A stretch of 44,380 nucleotides of DNA from positions 1 through 44,380 of the forward strand of contig CAMKJS010000022.1 of assembly GCA_946413245.1 (NCBI GenBank), in the 5' to 3' direction. This DNA is from an uncultured Clostridia bacterium. Its GTDB lineage: Bacteria > Bacillota > Clostridia > Christensenellales > Aristaeellaceae. The position numbers and the translations under genes were made by a program. A model generated the notes under the pieces. It saw only the letters and a list, made by a program, of their open reading frames with translations, was not told the origin of the DNA and ran no database searches. Every line of letters starts with the position of its first letter. Within the stretch, counting starts at the first letter, position 1. Positions 15,527 through 24,285 of this stretch are shown piece by piece.

Positions 15527-16711
15527 TTGATTTACGCGGACAACGCCGCGACGACGAAGATGAGCGAAGCGGCTGTGAATACGATGGTTTCCGTGATTCG
15601 GGAGAATTACGGGAATCCCTCCAGCCTGTACAGCATCGGGCAGCGGGCCCGGGAAATTCTGGAGGATGCCCGATGTACGGTGGCCGGGGTGATCGGGGCC
15701 GAGCCCCGGGAGATCCTGTTCACCTCCGGCGGGAGCGAGGCGGACAACCAGGCCATCCTCTCCGCGGCGGCGCTGGGGCGCAAGGCCGGAAAGAATCACA
15801 TCGTTTCCTCAGCCTTTGAACATCACGCAGTGCTGCATACCCTGGAGAAACTGAAAAAGGAAGGGTTTGAGATCACCCTGCTGGACGTGCACGAAGACGG
15901 CATGGTCCGGCCGGAGGAAGCGGAAGCGGCGATCCGGGAGGACACCTGCCTGGTGTCCGTTATGTACGCCAACAACGAGATCGGAACGATCCAGCCCATC
16001 CGGGAGATCGGAGCCATCTGCAGGAAGCACGGTGTGCTGTTCCACACGGACGCGGTACAGGCCGTCGGACACATCCCGATCAACGTGGCGGAAGACAACG
16101 TGGATCTGCTGTCCGCGTCGGCGCACAAGTTCCATGGTCCCAAAGGCGTGGGATTCCTGTATGCCCGGAAGGGCGTGCGGCTGACGAACCTGATCGAAGG
16201 CGGCGCGCAGGAGAACGGAAAGCGCGCCGGGACGGAGAACGTGCCCGGGATCGCCGCGATGGCGACAGCCATGCAGGAAGCGGCGGCGAAGCTGGAACAG
16301 AACGCGGCGTCCATGACGGAGAAACGGGACAGGCTGATCCGCGGGCTGCGTGAAATCCCGCATTCCGCGCTGAACGGGGACGCGGAGCACCGCCTGCCCG
16401 GAAACGTGAACTTCTGCTTCGAGGGCATCGAGGGGGAATCCCTGCTTCTGCTGCTGGACGACAAGGGCATCGAGGCGTCCTCCGGAAGTGCCTGTACCTC
16501 CGGATCCCTGGATCCGAGCCACGTGCTGCTGGCCATCGGGCGTGTGCACGACGTCGCCCACGGCTCCCTCCGGCTGAGCATCGGGGAGGACGTGACGGAC
16601 GGTGAGATCGACTATATGATCCGGTCTGTGGCGGAGGTCGTGGCATATCTGAGAAGTTTTTCCCCGATCTGGCGGGATCTGGAGAGCGGAAAGAAACCGC
16701 ATCTGTTGTGA
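15527..16711 (+). CDS. iscS: Cysteine desulfurase (IscS/NifS family)
   Basis: This PLP enzyme takes sulfur from cysteine as an enzyme persulfide for Fe-S cluster and other sulfur-transfer pathways. The N terminus IYADNAATTK is diagnostic. The PLP lysine is K201 in SAHKFHGPKG and the persulfide cysteine is C323 in SSGSACTSG. I chose TTG 15527, which has GGAGGAAGGAG 8 bases upstream and gives a family-typical N terminus. The in-frame ATG at 15479 overlaps the promoter -10 box and cannot be used. The 394-aa length is normal. The scaffold gene follows after 16 bp, so the pair forms a minimal Clostridia-type Fe-S assembly unit. It is probably repressed through the CCTA-N9-TAGG site. Confidence 0.95.
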   Translation: MIYADNAATTKMSEAAVNTMVSVIRENYGNPSSLYSIGQRAREILEDARCTVAGVIGAEPREILFTSGGSEADNQAILSAAALGRKAGKNHIVSSAFEHHAVLHTLEKLKKEGFEITLLDVHEDGMVRPEEAEAAIREDTCLVSVMYANNEIGTIQPIREIGAICRKHGVLFHTDAVQAVGHIPINVAEDNVDLLSASAHKFHGPKGVGFLYARKGVRLTNLIEGGAQENGKRAGTENVPGIAAMATAMQEAAAKLEQNAASMTEKRDRLIRGLREIPHSALNGDAEHRLPGNVNFCFEGIEGESLLLLLDDKGIEASSGSACTSGSLDPSHVLLAIGRVHDVAHGSLRLSIGEDVTDGEIDYMIRSVAEVVAYLRSFSPIWRDLESGKKPHLL

Positions 16712-16727
16712 ACAGGGAGGCAGCAAA

Positions 16728-17108
16728 ATGGCACTGTACAGCGAAAAAGTAATGGATCATTTCCGGAATCCCCGGAACGTCGGAGTGATCGAGGACGCCA
16801 ACGGCATCGGCGAGGTCGGCAACGCCCGATGCGGCGATATCATGAAAATGTACCTGAAGATCGAGGACGACATCATTCAGGACGTGAAATTCGAAACCTT
16901 CGGCTGCGGCAGCGCGATCGCCTCCAGTTCCATGGCGACGGAGCTGATCAAGGGGAAACCCGTATCCGAGGCCATGCAGCTGACCAACAAGGCCGTGGCG
17001 GAAGCCCTGGACGGCCTGCCCGCCTACAAGATGCACTGTTCCGTGCTGGCGGAGGAAGCGATCCAGGCGGCGCTGGAGGATTACCGCAGCAGGCAGGAAC
17101 AGACTTAA
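16728..17108 (+). CDS. iscU: Fe-S cluster assembly scaffold, IscU/NifU N-terminal type
   Basis: This small scaffold receives sulfur from the desulfurase and builds the Fe-S cluster. The three ligand cysteines are in their usual settings: C35 in NARCGD (with D37), C60 in FGCGSAIASSSM and C104 in KMHCSVLAEEA. It is 126 aa, a single U-type domain without the C-terminal NifU extension. GGGAGG lies 8 bases before the ATG. It is cotranscribed with the upstream desulfurase. No hscA/hscB or fdx genes follow, as is usual in Bacillota. Confidence 0.95.
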   Translation: MALYSEKVMDHFRNPRNVGVIEDANGIGEVGNARCGDIMKMYLKIEDDIIQDVKFETFGCGSAIASSSMATELIKGKPVSEAMQLTNKAVAEALDGLPAYKMHCSVLAEEAIQAALEDYRSRQEQT

Positions 17109-17118
17109 TACAAATTCA

Positions 17119-17135
17119 CCTATTGACACAGTAGG
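17119..17135. promoter_or_regulatory. Candidate operator CCTA-N9-TAGG over the cysteine synthase -35 box
   Basis: Second copy of the inverted repeat: CCTA (17119-17122) and TAGG (17132-17135) around TTGACA. The 21 bases ACCTATTGACACAGTAGGC plus flank match the copy upstream of the desulfurase, differing only just outside (GCAAAAG against GCGAAAG). Confidence 0.6.
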
Positions 17136-17151
17136 CGAAAGATGATATGGT
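17123..17151 (+). promoter_or_regulatory. Promoter of cysteine synthase
   Basis: TTGACA (17123-17128), 17-bp spacer, TATGGT (17146-17151) with an extended -10 TGA. The -10 is weaker than that of the desulfurase promoter. It starts only 14 bp after the scaffold stop codon, so cysK has its own start but may also be read through. Confidence 0.8.
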
Positions 17152-17192
17152 TTGCCGGTATACCGGATGAAGAAAGAATCGGAGGAAAGAGT

Positions 17193-18125
17193 ATGGCAAA
17201 TATCTATAAGGGAACACTGGGACTGATCGGGAACACTCCCCTGGTGGAGGTGACCAATATTGAAAAGGAACTGGGGCTGGAAGCCACGGTGCTGGTAAAG
17301 CTGGAATATTTCAATCCCGCCGGGAGCGTGAAGGACCGGATCGCGAAGGCCATGATCGAGGACGCAGAAGAGAAGGGACTGCTGAAGGAAGGCTCCGTCA
17401 TTATCGAGCCCACCAGCGGGAACACGGGCATCGGCCTGGCTTCCATCGCCGCGGGCAAGGGATACCGGATTATTCTGACCATGCCGGAAACCATGAGCGT
17501 GGAGCGTCGCAACATCCTGAAAGCCTATGGAGCGGAGCTGGTGCTGACCGAAGGCGCGAAGGGGATGAAAGGCGCCATCGCGAAGGCGGAGGAGCTGGCG
17601 AAGGAGATTCCCGGAAGCTTTATTCCCGGCCAGTTCGTGAACCCCGCGAATCCGGCGGTGCACAAGGCTACCACGGGCCCTGAAATCTGGAGGGACACCG
17701 ACGGCAAGGTGGATATCTTCATCGCGGGCGTCGGCACCGGCGGCACGGTGACCGGGACAGGGGAATACCTGAAGGAGCAGAATCCGGCGGTGAAAGTGGT
17801 GGCGCTGGAGCCGGAAGATTCCCCGGTGCTTTCGGAAGGCAGAGCGGGCGCCCACAAGATTCAGGGAATCGGCGCGGGCTTCGTGCCGGACGTACTGAAC
17901 ACGAAAGTTTACGACGAAGTGTTCAAGGCTCCTGCGGCGGACGCCTTCGCCACCGCGAAGCTGCTGGCCCGGAAGGAAGGCATCTCCGTGGGCATCTCCT
18001 CCGGCGCGGCGCTCTTCGGCGCGATTCAGCTGGCGAAGAGGCCCGAGAACAAGGGCAAAGTGATCGTCGCCCTGCTGCCGGACAGCGGGGACCGGTACTA
18101 TTCCACTGCACTGTTTACGGAATAA
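17193..18125 (+). CDS. cysK: Cysteine synthase (O-acetylserine sulfhydrylase)
   Basis: This PLP enzyme makes cysteine from O-acetylserine and sulfide. The PLP lysine is K47 in [11 protein letters not shown]. The phosphate/substrate loop PTSGNTG is at about 73-79, and [10 protein letters not shown] and SGAALFGA are also present. At 310 aa it is a normal CysK. The ATG at 17193 follows GGAGG by 9 bases; the in-frame ATG at 17142 lies in the promoter and is rejected. It follows desulfurase and scaffold genes and shares their operator, so supply and use of cysteine sulfur look co-regulated. A strong terminator ends it. Confidence 0.95.
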   Translation: MANIYKGTLGLIGNTPLVEVTNIEKELGLEATVLVKLEYFNPAGSVKDRIAKAMIEDAEEKGLLKEGSVIIEPTSGNTGIGLASIAAGKGYRIILTMPETMSVERRNILKAYGAELVLTEGAKGMKGAIAKAEELAKEIPGSFIPGQFVNPANPAVHKATTGPEIWRDTDGKVDIFIAGVGTGGTVTGTGEYLKEQNPAVKVVALEPEDSPVLSEGRAGAHKIQGIGAGFVPDVLNTKVYDEVFKAPAADAFATAKLLARKEGISVGISSGAALFGAIQLAKRPENKGKVIVALLPDSGDRYYSTALFTE

Positions 18126-18136
18126 GAATGAAGCAG

Positions 18137-18170
18137 CCCCTCTTCCCGCGGGAAGAGGGGGCATTTTTTT
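18137..18170 (+). terminator. Rho-independent terminator of cysK
   Basis: CCCCTCTTCCCG and CGGGAAGAGGGG (18137-18160) form a perfect 24-bp palindrome, followed by GCATTTTTTT. Confidence 0.93.
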
Positions 18171-18257
18171 CGGTCCGCTCTCTTGACAGGGAAAACGATC
18201 CGGACGGAAAATAGGAAAAGAAACCAGCAACGGAGCAGCAGGAGGATGAGAAAAACA

Positions 18258-19451
18258 ATGAGCAACAGGGATATCATACTGCAATACGCGGAAAGCCGCT
18301 ATCCGGTGTACCGGGACATCGCCCTGCAGATTCACGCGAGGCCGGAAACCAGCAATCACGAGGAGTTTGCCTGCGGGCTGCTCAGCGGCGCGGCGAAAGA
18401 AGAAGGCTTTGAGGTTACGGTGAATGTCGCGGGCCATCCCACCGGATTTACCGGGGTGTACAAATCCGGCAAACCCGGCCCCGTGCTGGCGTTTCTGGCG
18501 GAATACGACGCGCTGCCCGGCCTGGGCCACGGCTGCGGCCATAATCTGTTCGGCGCGACATCCCTGCTGGCGGCCGCTTCCCTGAAGCAGGTGATCGACA
18601 GTATCGGCGGGGAAATCCGGGTGTACGGAACACCGGGAGAGGAAGGCGGCGAGAACGGAAGCGCCAAGGGCAGCTTTGTCCGGGAGGGCTTCTTCCGGGA
18701 TGTGGACGCGGCCCTGTGTGTGCATCCGGGATCGGATCACCACGAGCTGACGCATGCCGAAATCGCCTGCGCGCCGATCCGGATCGAGTTCAGGGGAAAG
18801 GCGTCCCACGCGGCCTCCGCGCCTCACGCCGGGGTCAACGCGCTGGACGCCCTGATTCTGGTGTTCAACGCGATCGGCCTACTGCGGCAGCAGCTACCGG
18901 GGGACGTGCGGATTCACGGTATCGTGACAAGGGGCGGAGACGCGCCGAACATCATCCCGGACCTGACGGAAGGAAAGTTCTATGTGCGCGCGGCGACCGT
19001 GAAGCGCATGATGAAGGTGTATCATCAGCTGGAGGACATCGTGAAAGGCGCGGCACTGCAGACCGGCTGCGAAGGGCTGCTGGAGCCGACGCAGCGGAAC
19101 CTGATCGAAAATATCATCCCGACGCCGTCCTTCGACGCGGTCTATTTAAAGAACCTGATTTCCCTGGGCGAATCCCTGGGGGACAAGATATTTCCGCTGG
19201 GATCCTCCGACGTGGGGAACGTATCCCAGGTGATTCCGGTGATTCAGCCGATGATCCGGATCAGCGATACGCCGGTGGACGGCCACAGCATCGAAAAGCG
19301 GGAAGCGTGCCGGTCCGAGACCGGGCTCCGCTCCATCGCACTGGGGGCCAAAGTGCTGGCGCTGACCGGCATGGATCTGATCAGCGATCCGGAGCTGCTC
19401 CGGAAGATTCAGGAAGATCACGCGCAGGCGCTGGCCGCGCAGGAAGCGTAA
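18258..19451 (+). CDS. M20 family amidohydrolase / peptidase (AbgB- or amidohydrolase-like)
   Basis: The motifs EYDALPGLGHGCGHN (residues about 82-96) and GTPGEEGGE (124-132) are those of the M20D/ACY1L2-type amidohydrolases. Their two metals and catalytic Glu remove acyl or aminobenzoyl groups from amino acids. SHAASAPHAGVNALDA marks the dimerisation domain. Of the possible starts, ATG 18258 gives a natural N terminus 12 bases after GGAGG. ATG 18246 touches that site and is unlikely. TTG 18183 is probably a -35 box (TTGACA). The substrate is unknown. It is monocistronic and ends 4 bp from the convergent hydrolase stop. Confidence 0.85.
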   Translation: MSNRDIILQYAESRYPVYRDIALQIHARPETSNHEEFACGLLSGAAKEEGFEVTVNVAGHPTGFTGVYKSGKPGPVLAFLAEYDALPGLGHGCGHNLFGATSLLAAASLKQVIDSIGGEIRVYGTPGEEGGENGSAKGSFVREGFFRDVDAALCVHPGSDHHELTHAEIACAPIRIEFRGKASHAASAPHAGVNALDALILVFNAIGLLRQQLPGDVRIHGIVTRGGDAPNIIPDLTEGKFYVRAATVKRMMKVYHQLEDIVKGAALQTGCEGLLEPTQRNLIENIIPTPSFDAVYLKNLISLGESLGDKIFPLGSSDVGNVSQVIPVIQPMIRISDTPVDGHSIEKREACRSETGLRSIALGAKVLALTGMDLISDPELLRKIQEDHAQALAAQEA

Positions 19452-19455
19452 ATCT

Positions 19456-20382
19456 TCACAGACGCCTTTCGATCCACTGCAGGATATCCCGGTCCACGGT
19501 ATCCCTGTCGAGCTCGTTCAGGATTTCGTGGCGGTCGTCCGGGTACAGCTTCAGGGTAACGTCCTGAACGCCTGTTTTCCGGAAGGATTCCGCTACCGCC
19601 GTCGGCCCTTTCCCGCGTTCTCCGACAGGATCCTGCCCGCCGGACACAACCAGAATCGGGAGGCTCTTCGGAATTTTGTCCAGGTTTTCCTGCCGTTCCG
19701 CGAAACGCAGGCCGCGGAAAAGGTTGTAGTAGCCGTTGACCGTGAACACGAACTGGTTAAGCGGGTTGGCCGCATACGCGTCGACGACCGCCTCGTCCCG
19801 GGTGAGCCAGTCGCATTTTGTCCGCGCGGGCTCGAAGGAAGCGTTGTATGAGCCGAGTGCCATACTGTTGACCAGGCTGCTGCGGTAAAGCCCGCCTCTT
19901 ATGCGCTGCAGAAGGGAGGTCAGCCCCATGGCAAAATCCAGCGTCGCGGGATTCTGCCAGGAGGTTCCCATGATCACCGCGCCGGAAAGACCTTCTCCGT
20001 ACAGCTCGATAAACTGGCGCGCGAGGAAGGATCCCATGCTGTGGCCCAGAAGGAAATACGGGACAGCCGGGTACTTCTTCCGCGTATCCTCCCGCAGCTG
20101 CTGCATATCGCCGATCACGCAGGCATTCCCGTCGTGTTCCGCAAAATACCCGAGCCGGGATTCATCCGTGACGGACTTCCCGTGGCCCAGGTGATCGTTT
20201 CCCACCACATAAAACCCATTGGAAGCCATAAAGGAAGCGAAGCGGTCGTAGCGGTCGATAAATTCGACCATGCCGTGGGCGATCTGCAGGATTCCCCGCA
20301 CGTCGCCCTCCGGAATCCATTCGACGGCGTGAATCTGTGTCAGGCCGTCCTTCGACGGGTAAAAGAATTCCTGTTTCTGCAT
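19456..20382 (-). CDS. Alpha/beta hydrolase, monoacylglycerol lipase / lysophospholipase-like
   Basis: The 308-aa protein is a serine hydrolase of the Hydrolase_4 (PldB/monoglyceride lipase) type. IAHGMVEFIDRYDRFA is near the N terminus, the nucleophile elbow is GHSMGSF, the acid lies in SGGQDPVGE and the histidine in PDDRHEILNE. The start ATG at 20382 follows AAAGGAG by 9 bases; the much longer open frame upstream overlaps the phosphatase gene in another frame and is not coding. It is the last gene of the minus-strand cluster, 17 bp after the HAD gene. With glycerol-1-phosphate dehydrogenase in the cluster, a lipid or glycerol ester substrate is plausible but unproven. Confidence 0.85.
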   Translation of the reverse strand: MQKQEFFYPSKDGLTQIHAVEWIPEGDVRGILQIAHGMVEFIDRYDRFASFMASNGFYVVGNDHLGHGKSVTDESRLGYFAEHDGNACVIGDMQQLREDTRKKYPAVPYFLLGHSMGSFLARQFIELYGEGLSGAVIMGTSWQNPATLDFAMGLTSLLQRIRGGLYRSSLVNSMALGSYNASFEPARTKCDWLTRDEAVVDAYAANPLNQFVFTVNGYYNLFRGLRFAERQENLDKIPKSLPILVVSGGQDPVGERGKGPTAVAESFRKTGVQDVTLKLYPDDRHEILNELDRDTVDRDILQWIERRL

Positions 20383-20399
20383 GTTCCTGTCTCCTTTTC

Positions 20400-21200
20400 T
20401 TACAGGTAGGGGATCATATCGCTGAGGCGGCCGAAAACCAGATCCGGTTTTACGTCCGAGGTTTCCAGATCCGCCAGGGTCGCTTCGCCGGAAAGCACAA
20501 GAATTCCGTTGAGCCCGTGGTTGACCCCTGTGGCCACATCCGTATACAGCCGGTCTCCCACCATAGCCAGCTCTTTTTTTCCGAAACCGGTGCGCTCCAG
20601 TGCTTCGTCCACGATGCCCGCGTAGGGCTTTCCGAGAATTATGTCCGGCCGGCGGCCCGTGCTGGCTTCGATCAGCGCCATAAAGGAACCGGCGTCCGGG
20701 ATAAAGCCGGTTTCCGTGGGACAGTTGATGTCCGGATGCGTGGCGATATACGGCAGTCCGTCCCGGATCAGATCGCACGCAGTGCACAGCCTGTCGTACC
20801 GGAGAGTTGTGTCAAAGCCCAGCAGGACGTAATCGGGATTCTGATCCTGGATATTGAGCCCCATGGCTTCCAGCTCTCCCCGAAGGTCCGGGTTTCCCAT
20901 CAGGAAGCAGCGGCCTTCCGGGAACCTGCGCAGGCAGTAATGGGCAGCGGCGTGGGCGGAGGAAATCACGTCCCGGTATTCCTCCGGAACGCCCATACGC
21001 TCCAGTTTCCGGACATACGCCGAGGCTGACCGGGAGGAATTGTTGGTCAGGAACCGGGCGGTCCGCCCCGTTCTGCGGAGGGCTTCCAGAAAGTCCAGAG
21101 AGCCGTCGATCAGCTGATCCCCCAGATAGAAGGTTCCGTCCATATCCAGCAGAAAGCAGCGGACAGGCTGCAGTTTTTCCCTGATTTCCGCGTCGTACAT
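20400..21200 (-). CDS. HAD-IIA sugar/polyol phosphatase (NagD/AraL-like)
   Basis: This is a haloacid dehalogenase-type phosphatase of subclass IIA. Motif I is DMDGTFY (nucleophile D19, D21), motif II FLTNNSS, motif III includes GKPYAG and motif IV is MVGDRLYTDV. Relatives include NagD, glycerol-1-phosphatases and B. subtilis AraL, which removes phosphate from sugar phosphates. The ATG at 21200 has GGAG 9 bases upstream. An ATG at 21215 has no ribosome binding site and overlaps the previous gene. It lies 4 bp after an AraM-type dehydrogenase, the same pairing as araL-araM, so it probably acts on the same metabolite pool. Confidence 0.88.
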   Translation of the reverse strand: MYDAEIREKLQPVRCFLLDMDGTFYLGDQLIDGSLDFLEALRRTGRTARFLTNNSSRSASAYVRKLERMGVPEEYRDVISSAHAAAHYCLRRFPEGRCFLMGNPDLRGELEAMGLNIQDQNPDYVLLGFDTTLRYDRLCTACDLIRDGLPYIATHPDINCPTETGFIPDAGSFMALIEASTGRRPDIILGKPYAGIVDEALERTGFGKKELAMVGDRLYTDVATGVNHGLNGILVLSGEATLADLETSDVKPDLVFGRLSDMIPYL

Positions 21201-21204
21201 GTTT

Positions 21205-22581
21205 TTATTCTCCATACAGTTCGATCATCAGCTTTTCCGCCGTTTCGTGCAGCAGCCCCAGATCCCACAGCAGGCTGCTGGTCAGATATTTATCCCGGAT
21301 TTCCCGGCTTCCCTCCAGCGCGTCCAGCGTGTCCCGGCGGGAGAGATTCAGATCCGCGGGAACCAGCGGCATCCCGCATTTTTGCATGAGTGCGTATACC
21401 TGCTCCCGGGGCGGCAGCTCCTCCCGGATTATGCTCCGGATTTCCGGCCAGTGTTCCGTGATGATCTTCAGCCGGGCCTGCCAGTTTTTGGGGCTGTTTT
21501 TCCGGATTTTCTGCTCGATAGCCAGCACGGAAGGCGCCACCGGGCCGAAGATTTCCCGCATCCGCTTCTCCCAGGCATCCTGAGAATAGGCGGCTATTGC
21601 CTGCTGCGCCCGGTCCGTATCCACGGTGTCCGTGTTCAGCATGTGCTCATAAATCCACAGCGTGCAGAGCGTACCAACGCCGACCTGAATCCCGTGCAGA
21701 TCCGAGGGCTTCCCCCGCTGCAGGGCCTGCATTTCCCACAGGTGGCTGAAATAGTGCTCCAGCCCGCTGGCCGGCCGGCTGATTTCCGCGAAGGCCATGG
21801 AGATTCCGCTGATCACCAGCCCCTCCAGCACAGCCTTCAGCGCCTCGGGATCACGCCGCATGAGGCCGTCCGCCTGGTCCACGATCTTCCGCAGGCAGGC
21901 CCGCACCATGCCTGCGATTTCCTCGCAGTAGGCGTCGCCGTACACCAGATGGCTGATCCGCCATTCACAGACGGAGACGTACTTGGCCAGCATGTCTCCC
22001 AGGCCCGCCTGCAGCATGATGTCCGGCGCGGTAGCCAGGATATCCGTATCCGCGATGATCACCTCAGGACACGCGTTGTACAGGCTGACCTTCAGCCGGT
22101 TCTGAATCATGGAGGCGGAATTGGAGCAGTACCCGTCCATGGAAGGCGCCGTGCACACCACCATACAGGGCAGGCCGCAGGCATGGGCCAATACCTTGCA
22201 GCAGTCGTTGATGACGCCGCTGCCCACCGCTACGACAACGTCGCAGGCAGGATCCATGGCCATGGTCAGGGCGCCCATAGCCCATTCGTCCGGCTCCATT
22301 TTGCCCTCCCGTTCCGGAAAGACGAATTCCGACGCAGCGACGCCTGCCCCGGCCAGCGCGGCCCGCACTTTGGCACCGGCGGCTTTCTCGGTGTTCGCAT
22401 CCATGACTACCATGGGATGACTGCGGCCTCTGCACTTCAGCGCCTCCGGCAGCGTATTCACAGCTCCCGGCCCGGCCCGGAAAAAACGCAGCCCGCAGCG
22501 ATGCACCTTCCCGCAGGAACAGCGAATGCCCTCCTCCGCGGTCAGCTCCGCCAGACTCATCTCACTTAAATGCTTTTCCAT
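21205..22581 (-). CDS. sn-glycerol-1-phosphate dehydrogenase (AraM/EgsA-like)
   Basis: This is an NAD(P)- and metal-dependent dehydrogenase of the DHQ synthase-like fold. It is predicted to reduce dihydroxyacetone phosphate to sn-glycerol-1-phosphate. VAVGSGVINDCCK binds the nucleotide. The metal ligands are expected in GLGDMLAK, SGLEHYFSHLW and DLHGIQVGVG, all present. The N terminus (MEKHLSEMSLAELT) follows AAAGGAG by 9 bases at ATG 22581; frame upstream of this is not coding. At 458 aa it is slightly long for AraM. In B. subtilis AraM makes G1P, used for heptaprenylglycerol-type lipids. The HAD phosphatase downstream could convert G1P to glycerol. Confidence 0.85.
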   Translation of the reverse strand: MEKHLSEMSLAELTAEEGIRCSCGKVHRCGLRFFRAGPGAVNTLPEALKCRGRSHPMVVMDANTEKAAGAKVRAALAGAGVAASEFVFPEREGKMEPDEWAMGALTMAMDPACDVVVAVGSGVINDCCKVLAHACGLPCMVVCTAPSMDGYCSNSASMIQNRLKVSLYNACPEVIIADTDILATAPDIMLQAGLGDMLAKYVSVCEWRISHLVYGDAYCEEIAGMVRACLRKIVDQADGLMRRDPEALKAVLEGLVISGISMAFAEISRPASGLEHYFSHLWEMQALQRGKPSDLHGIQVGVGTLCTLWIYEHMLNTDTVDTDRAQQAIAAYSQDAWEKRMREIFGPVAPSVLAIEQKIRKNSPKNWQARLKIITEHWPEIRSIIREELPPREQVYALMQKCGMPLVPADLNLSRRDTLDALEGSREIRDKYLTSSLLWDLGLLHETAEKLMIELYGE

Positions 22582-22631
22582 CGTCTCGGTCTCCTTTTCT
22601 GTACTGCATAACAAATTGGGTTTCCAAATTC

Positions 22632-22644
22632 GTTGATCATCAAC
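22632..22644. promoter_or_regulatory. Candidate operator: 13-bp inverted repeat upstream of the glycerol-1-phosphate dehydrogenase
   Basis: GTTGAT-C-ATCAAC sits in the 120-bp gap between the kinase and the dehydrogenase. No good promoter is visible here, so it may act on an internal promoter or be chance. Confidence 0.3.
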
Positions 22645-22701
22645 ACGGTATAAGAAGGAAATTGATTGCTTTGCCTGCGGCAAATCGATGTGATCATGCG
22701 T

Positions 22702-24213
22702 TTATCTGCCGTGAAAAACATCCTTCAGGGCCGGATAGATCTGACTGTACAGGCGGAAGGCCTTTTCATAGGCAGCGCGGTTTTCTTCCTTCGGCAGAAT
22801 CTCCCGCTCCGTCCGGAGGACGCTGACCGCTTCCTCCGCCGTCCGGTACCAGCCCGCGCCGATGCCCGCGATGAGGGCGGCTCCGTAGGCGCCTCCCTCC
22901 GAGGCGCCGGACAGGGTCACCACTGGTACGCCCAGGATGTCCGCCTGCATCCGCAGGAAAAGCTCTCCCTTCGCGCCGCCGCCGGAGGCTGCCGCGCTGT
23001 TCACCACGGTGAAGGAGCGGTAAATTTCTACGATCTGCCGCAGGGAATAAACGATCCCTTCCATGACCGCACGGATCATATCCCCCTGGGTGGTATTCAG
23101 GCTCAGACCGTAGAGCACGCCCCGGGCGTCGGGATCCGGCCAGGGACATCTTTCCCCGCTCAGATAAGGGGCGAACACCACGCCGCCGGCTCCGGGCGGG
23201 GAGCTTTCCGCCATGGCGGACATCAGATCAAAGGCGTCAGCGTCCTCCAGCTCCGCCCGGGCCCGGATATCGCCGCACAGTTCATCCCGGAACCAGCGTA
23301 GCGCGCCGCCGGCCGTCTGGGTGGCGCCGAAGCTCATATAGGATCCCGGCGTCACGCCACAGAACGCCTGCAGCTTTCCCTCCGGGTTGGGGGTATACCG
23401 CGTAAAGCCCATGGACACGTTGCCCGCCGTCCCGATGACCACGCCGACCCGGCCCTCCCGGATCAGGCCGCTGCCGAAGGACTGCACCACCGCGTCCCCG
23501 CCGCCGGCATAGCAGGGCGTGCCTTCCAGCAGACCGGTCCGGGCAGCTGCTTCTTTGGTCACCTTTCCGGCCGGCGCCGTGCTTTCCAGAACAGGCGGGA
23601 ACAGGGAAGGGCTCAGCCCCAGGGATTCCGTCAGCCGGGTGCACCACCGGCGGTTCCGGGTATCGAACAGCCCCGTGCCGGAAGCTTCCGAAACATCCAT
23701 GCAGATTTCACCTGTCAGGCAGTACCGCAGGTAATCCTTCGGGCACAGGAACACCGTCATCTTCCGGAAACACTCCGGCTCCTCCTGCAGAAGCCACAGG
23801 ATTTTGCCGCCTGTGTAGCCCGGCAGCATGACGTTGTTGGTCATCTCCAGCAGCGCGTTTCTTCCGCCGGCTTTTTCCTCGATCTCCCGGCACTGAGGCG
23901 CCGTCCGCTGGTCACACCAGAGGATGGATTTCCGAAGCACCTGCCCCTTCCGGCCCAGGGGAACCAGCCCGTGCATCTGGCCGGAAAAAGAAATGCCGTC
24001 GATCTCCTCCGGGCGGATGCCGGAGACGTCCCAAATCCGGCGGATGCTGTCAAACGCGGCCTTCACCCACCACGCCGGATCCTGCTCCGCCCAGCCCGGC
24101 CGGGGCGTCAGCAGCGGATATTCCTGCGAGATGCGGGCAGCCACGCGCCCGTCCCGGGTGATTGCCAGGCATTTCGCGCAGGACGTTCCGATATCGATTC
24201 CCAGCATGTACAT
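22702..24213 (-). CDS. FGGY-family carbohydrate kinase (xylulokinase-like)
   Basis: The protein has the two-domain ASKHA kinase layout: GIDIGTSCAKC at the N terminus, FSGQMHGLV (typical of xylulokinases) at about 82-90, GGGDAVVQSFGSG at about 237-249 with the catalytic Asp, and AASGGGAKGELFLRMQADILG near the C terminus. At 503 aa it is full length. It should phosphorylate a ketopentose or related polyol. Neither xylose nor arabinose isomerase is nearby, so the substrate may be another sugar alcohol or ketose. GGGAGGG lies 7 bases before the ATG. It leads the minus-strand cluster kinase, dehydrogenase, phosphatase, hydrolase. Confidence 0.88.
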   Translation of the reverse strand: MYMLGIDIGTSCAKCLAITRDGRVAARISQEYPLLTPRPGWAEQDPAWWVKAAFDSIRRIWDVSGIRPEEIDGISFSGQMHGLVPLGRKGQVLRKSILWCDQRTAPQCREIEEKAGGRNALLEMTNNVMLPGYTGGKILWLLQEEPECFRKMTVFLCPKDYLRYCLTGEICMDVSEASGTGLFDTRNRRWCTRLTESLGLSPSLFPPVLESTAPAGKVTKEAAARTGLLEGTPCYAGGGDAVVQSFGSGLIREGRVGVVIGTAGNVSMGFTRYTPNPEGKLQAFCGVTPGSYMSFGATQTAGGALRWFRDELCGDIRARAELEDADAFDLMSAMAESSPPGAGGVVFAPYLSGERCPWPDPDARGVLYGLSLNTTQGDMIRAVMEGIVYSLRQIVEIYRSFTVVNSAAASGGGAKGELFLRMQADILGVPVVTLSGASEGGAYGAALIAGIGAGWYRTAEEAVSVLRTEREILPKEENRAAYEKAFRLYSQIYPALKDVFHGR

Positions 24214-24254
24214 TTTTCAGCCCTCCCGCCGTGCGAACCATTCTTTACCGGACC

Positions 24255-24285
24255 ATTATAGCACGTATGTTCAGAAACTTTACAA
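24255..24285 (-). promoter_or_regulatory. Promoter of the kinase / dehydrogenase / phosphatase cluster
   Basis: On the minus strand TATAAT (24255-24260) with TGC before it (extended -10). The best -35 is TTGTAA (24280-24285) with a long 19-bp spacer, so it may need an activator. Confidence 0.65.

Noticed and set aside
15479-17192. Earlier ATG starts for the desulfurase (15479) and cysteine synthase (17142)
   Set aside because: Both ATGs overlap or touch the promoter -10 boxes, so they lie before or at the transcript start.
17109-17192. S-box or T-box riboswitch before cysK
   Set aside because: The leader is only about 35 nt; there is no room for a riboswitch, while an operator is clear.
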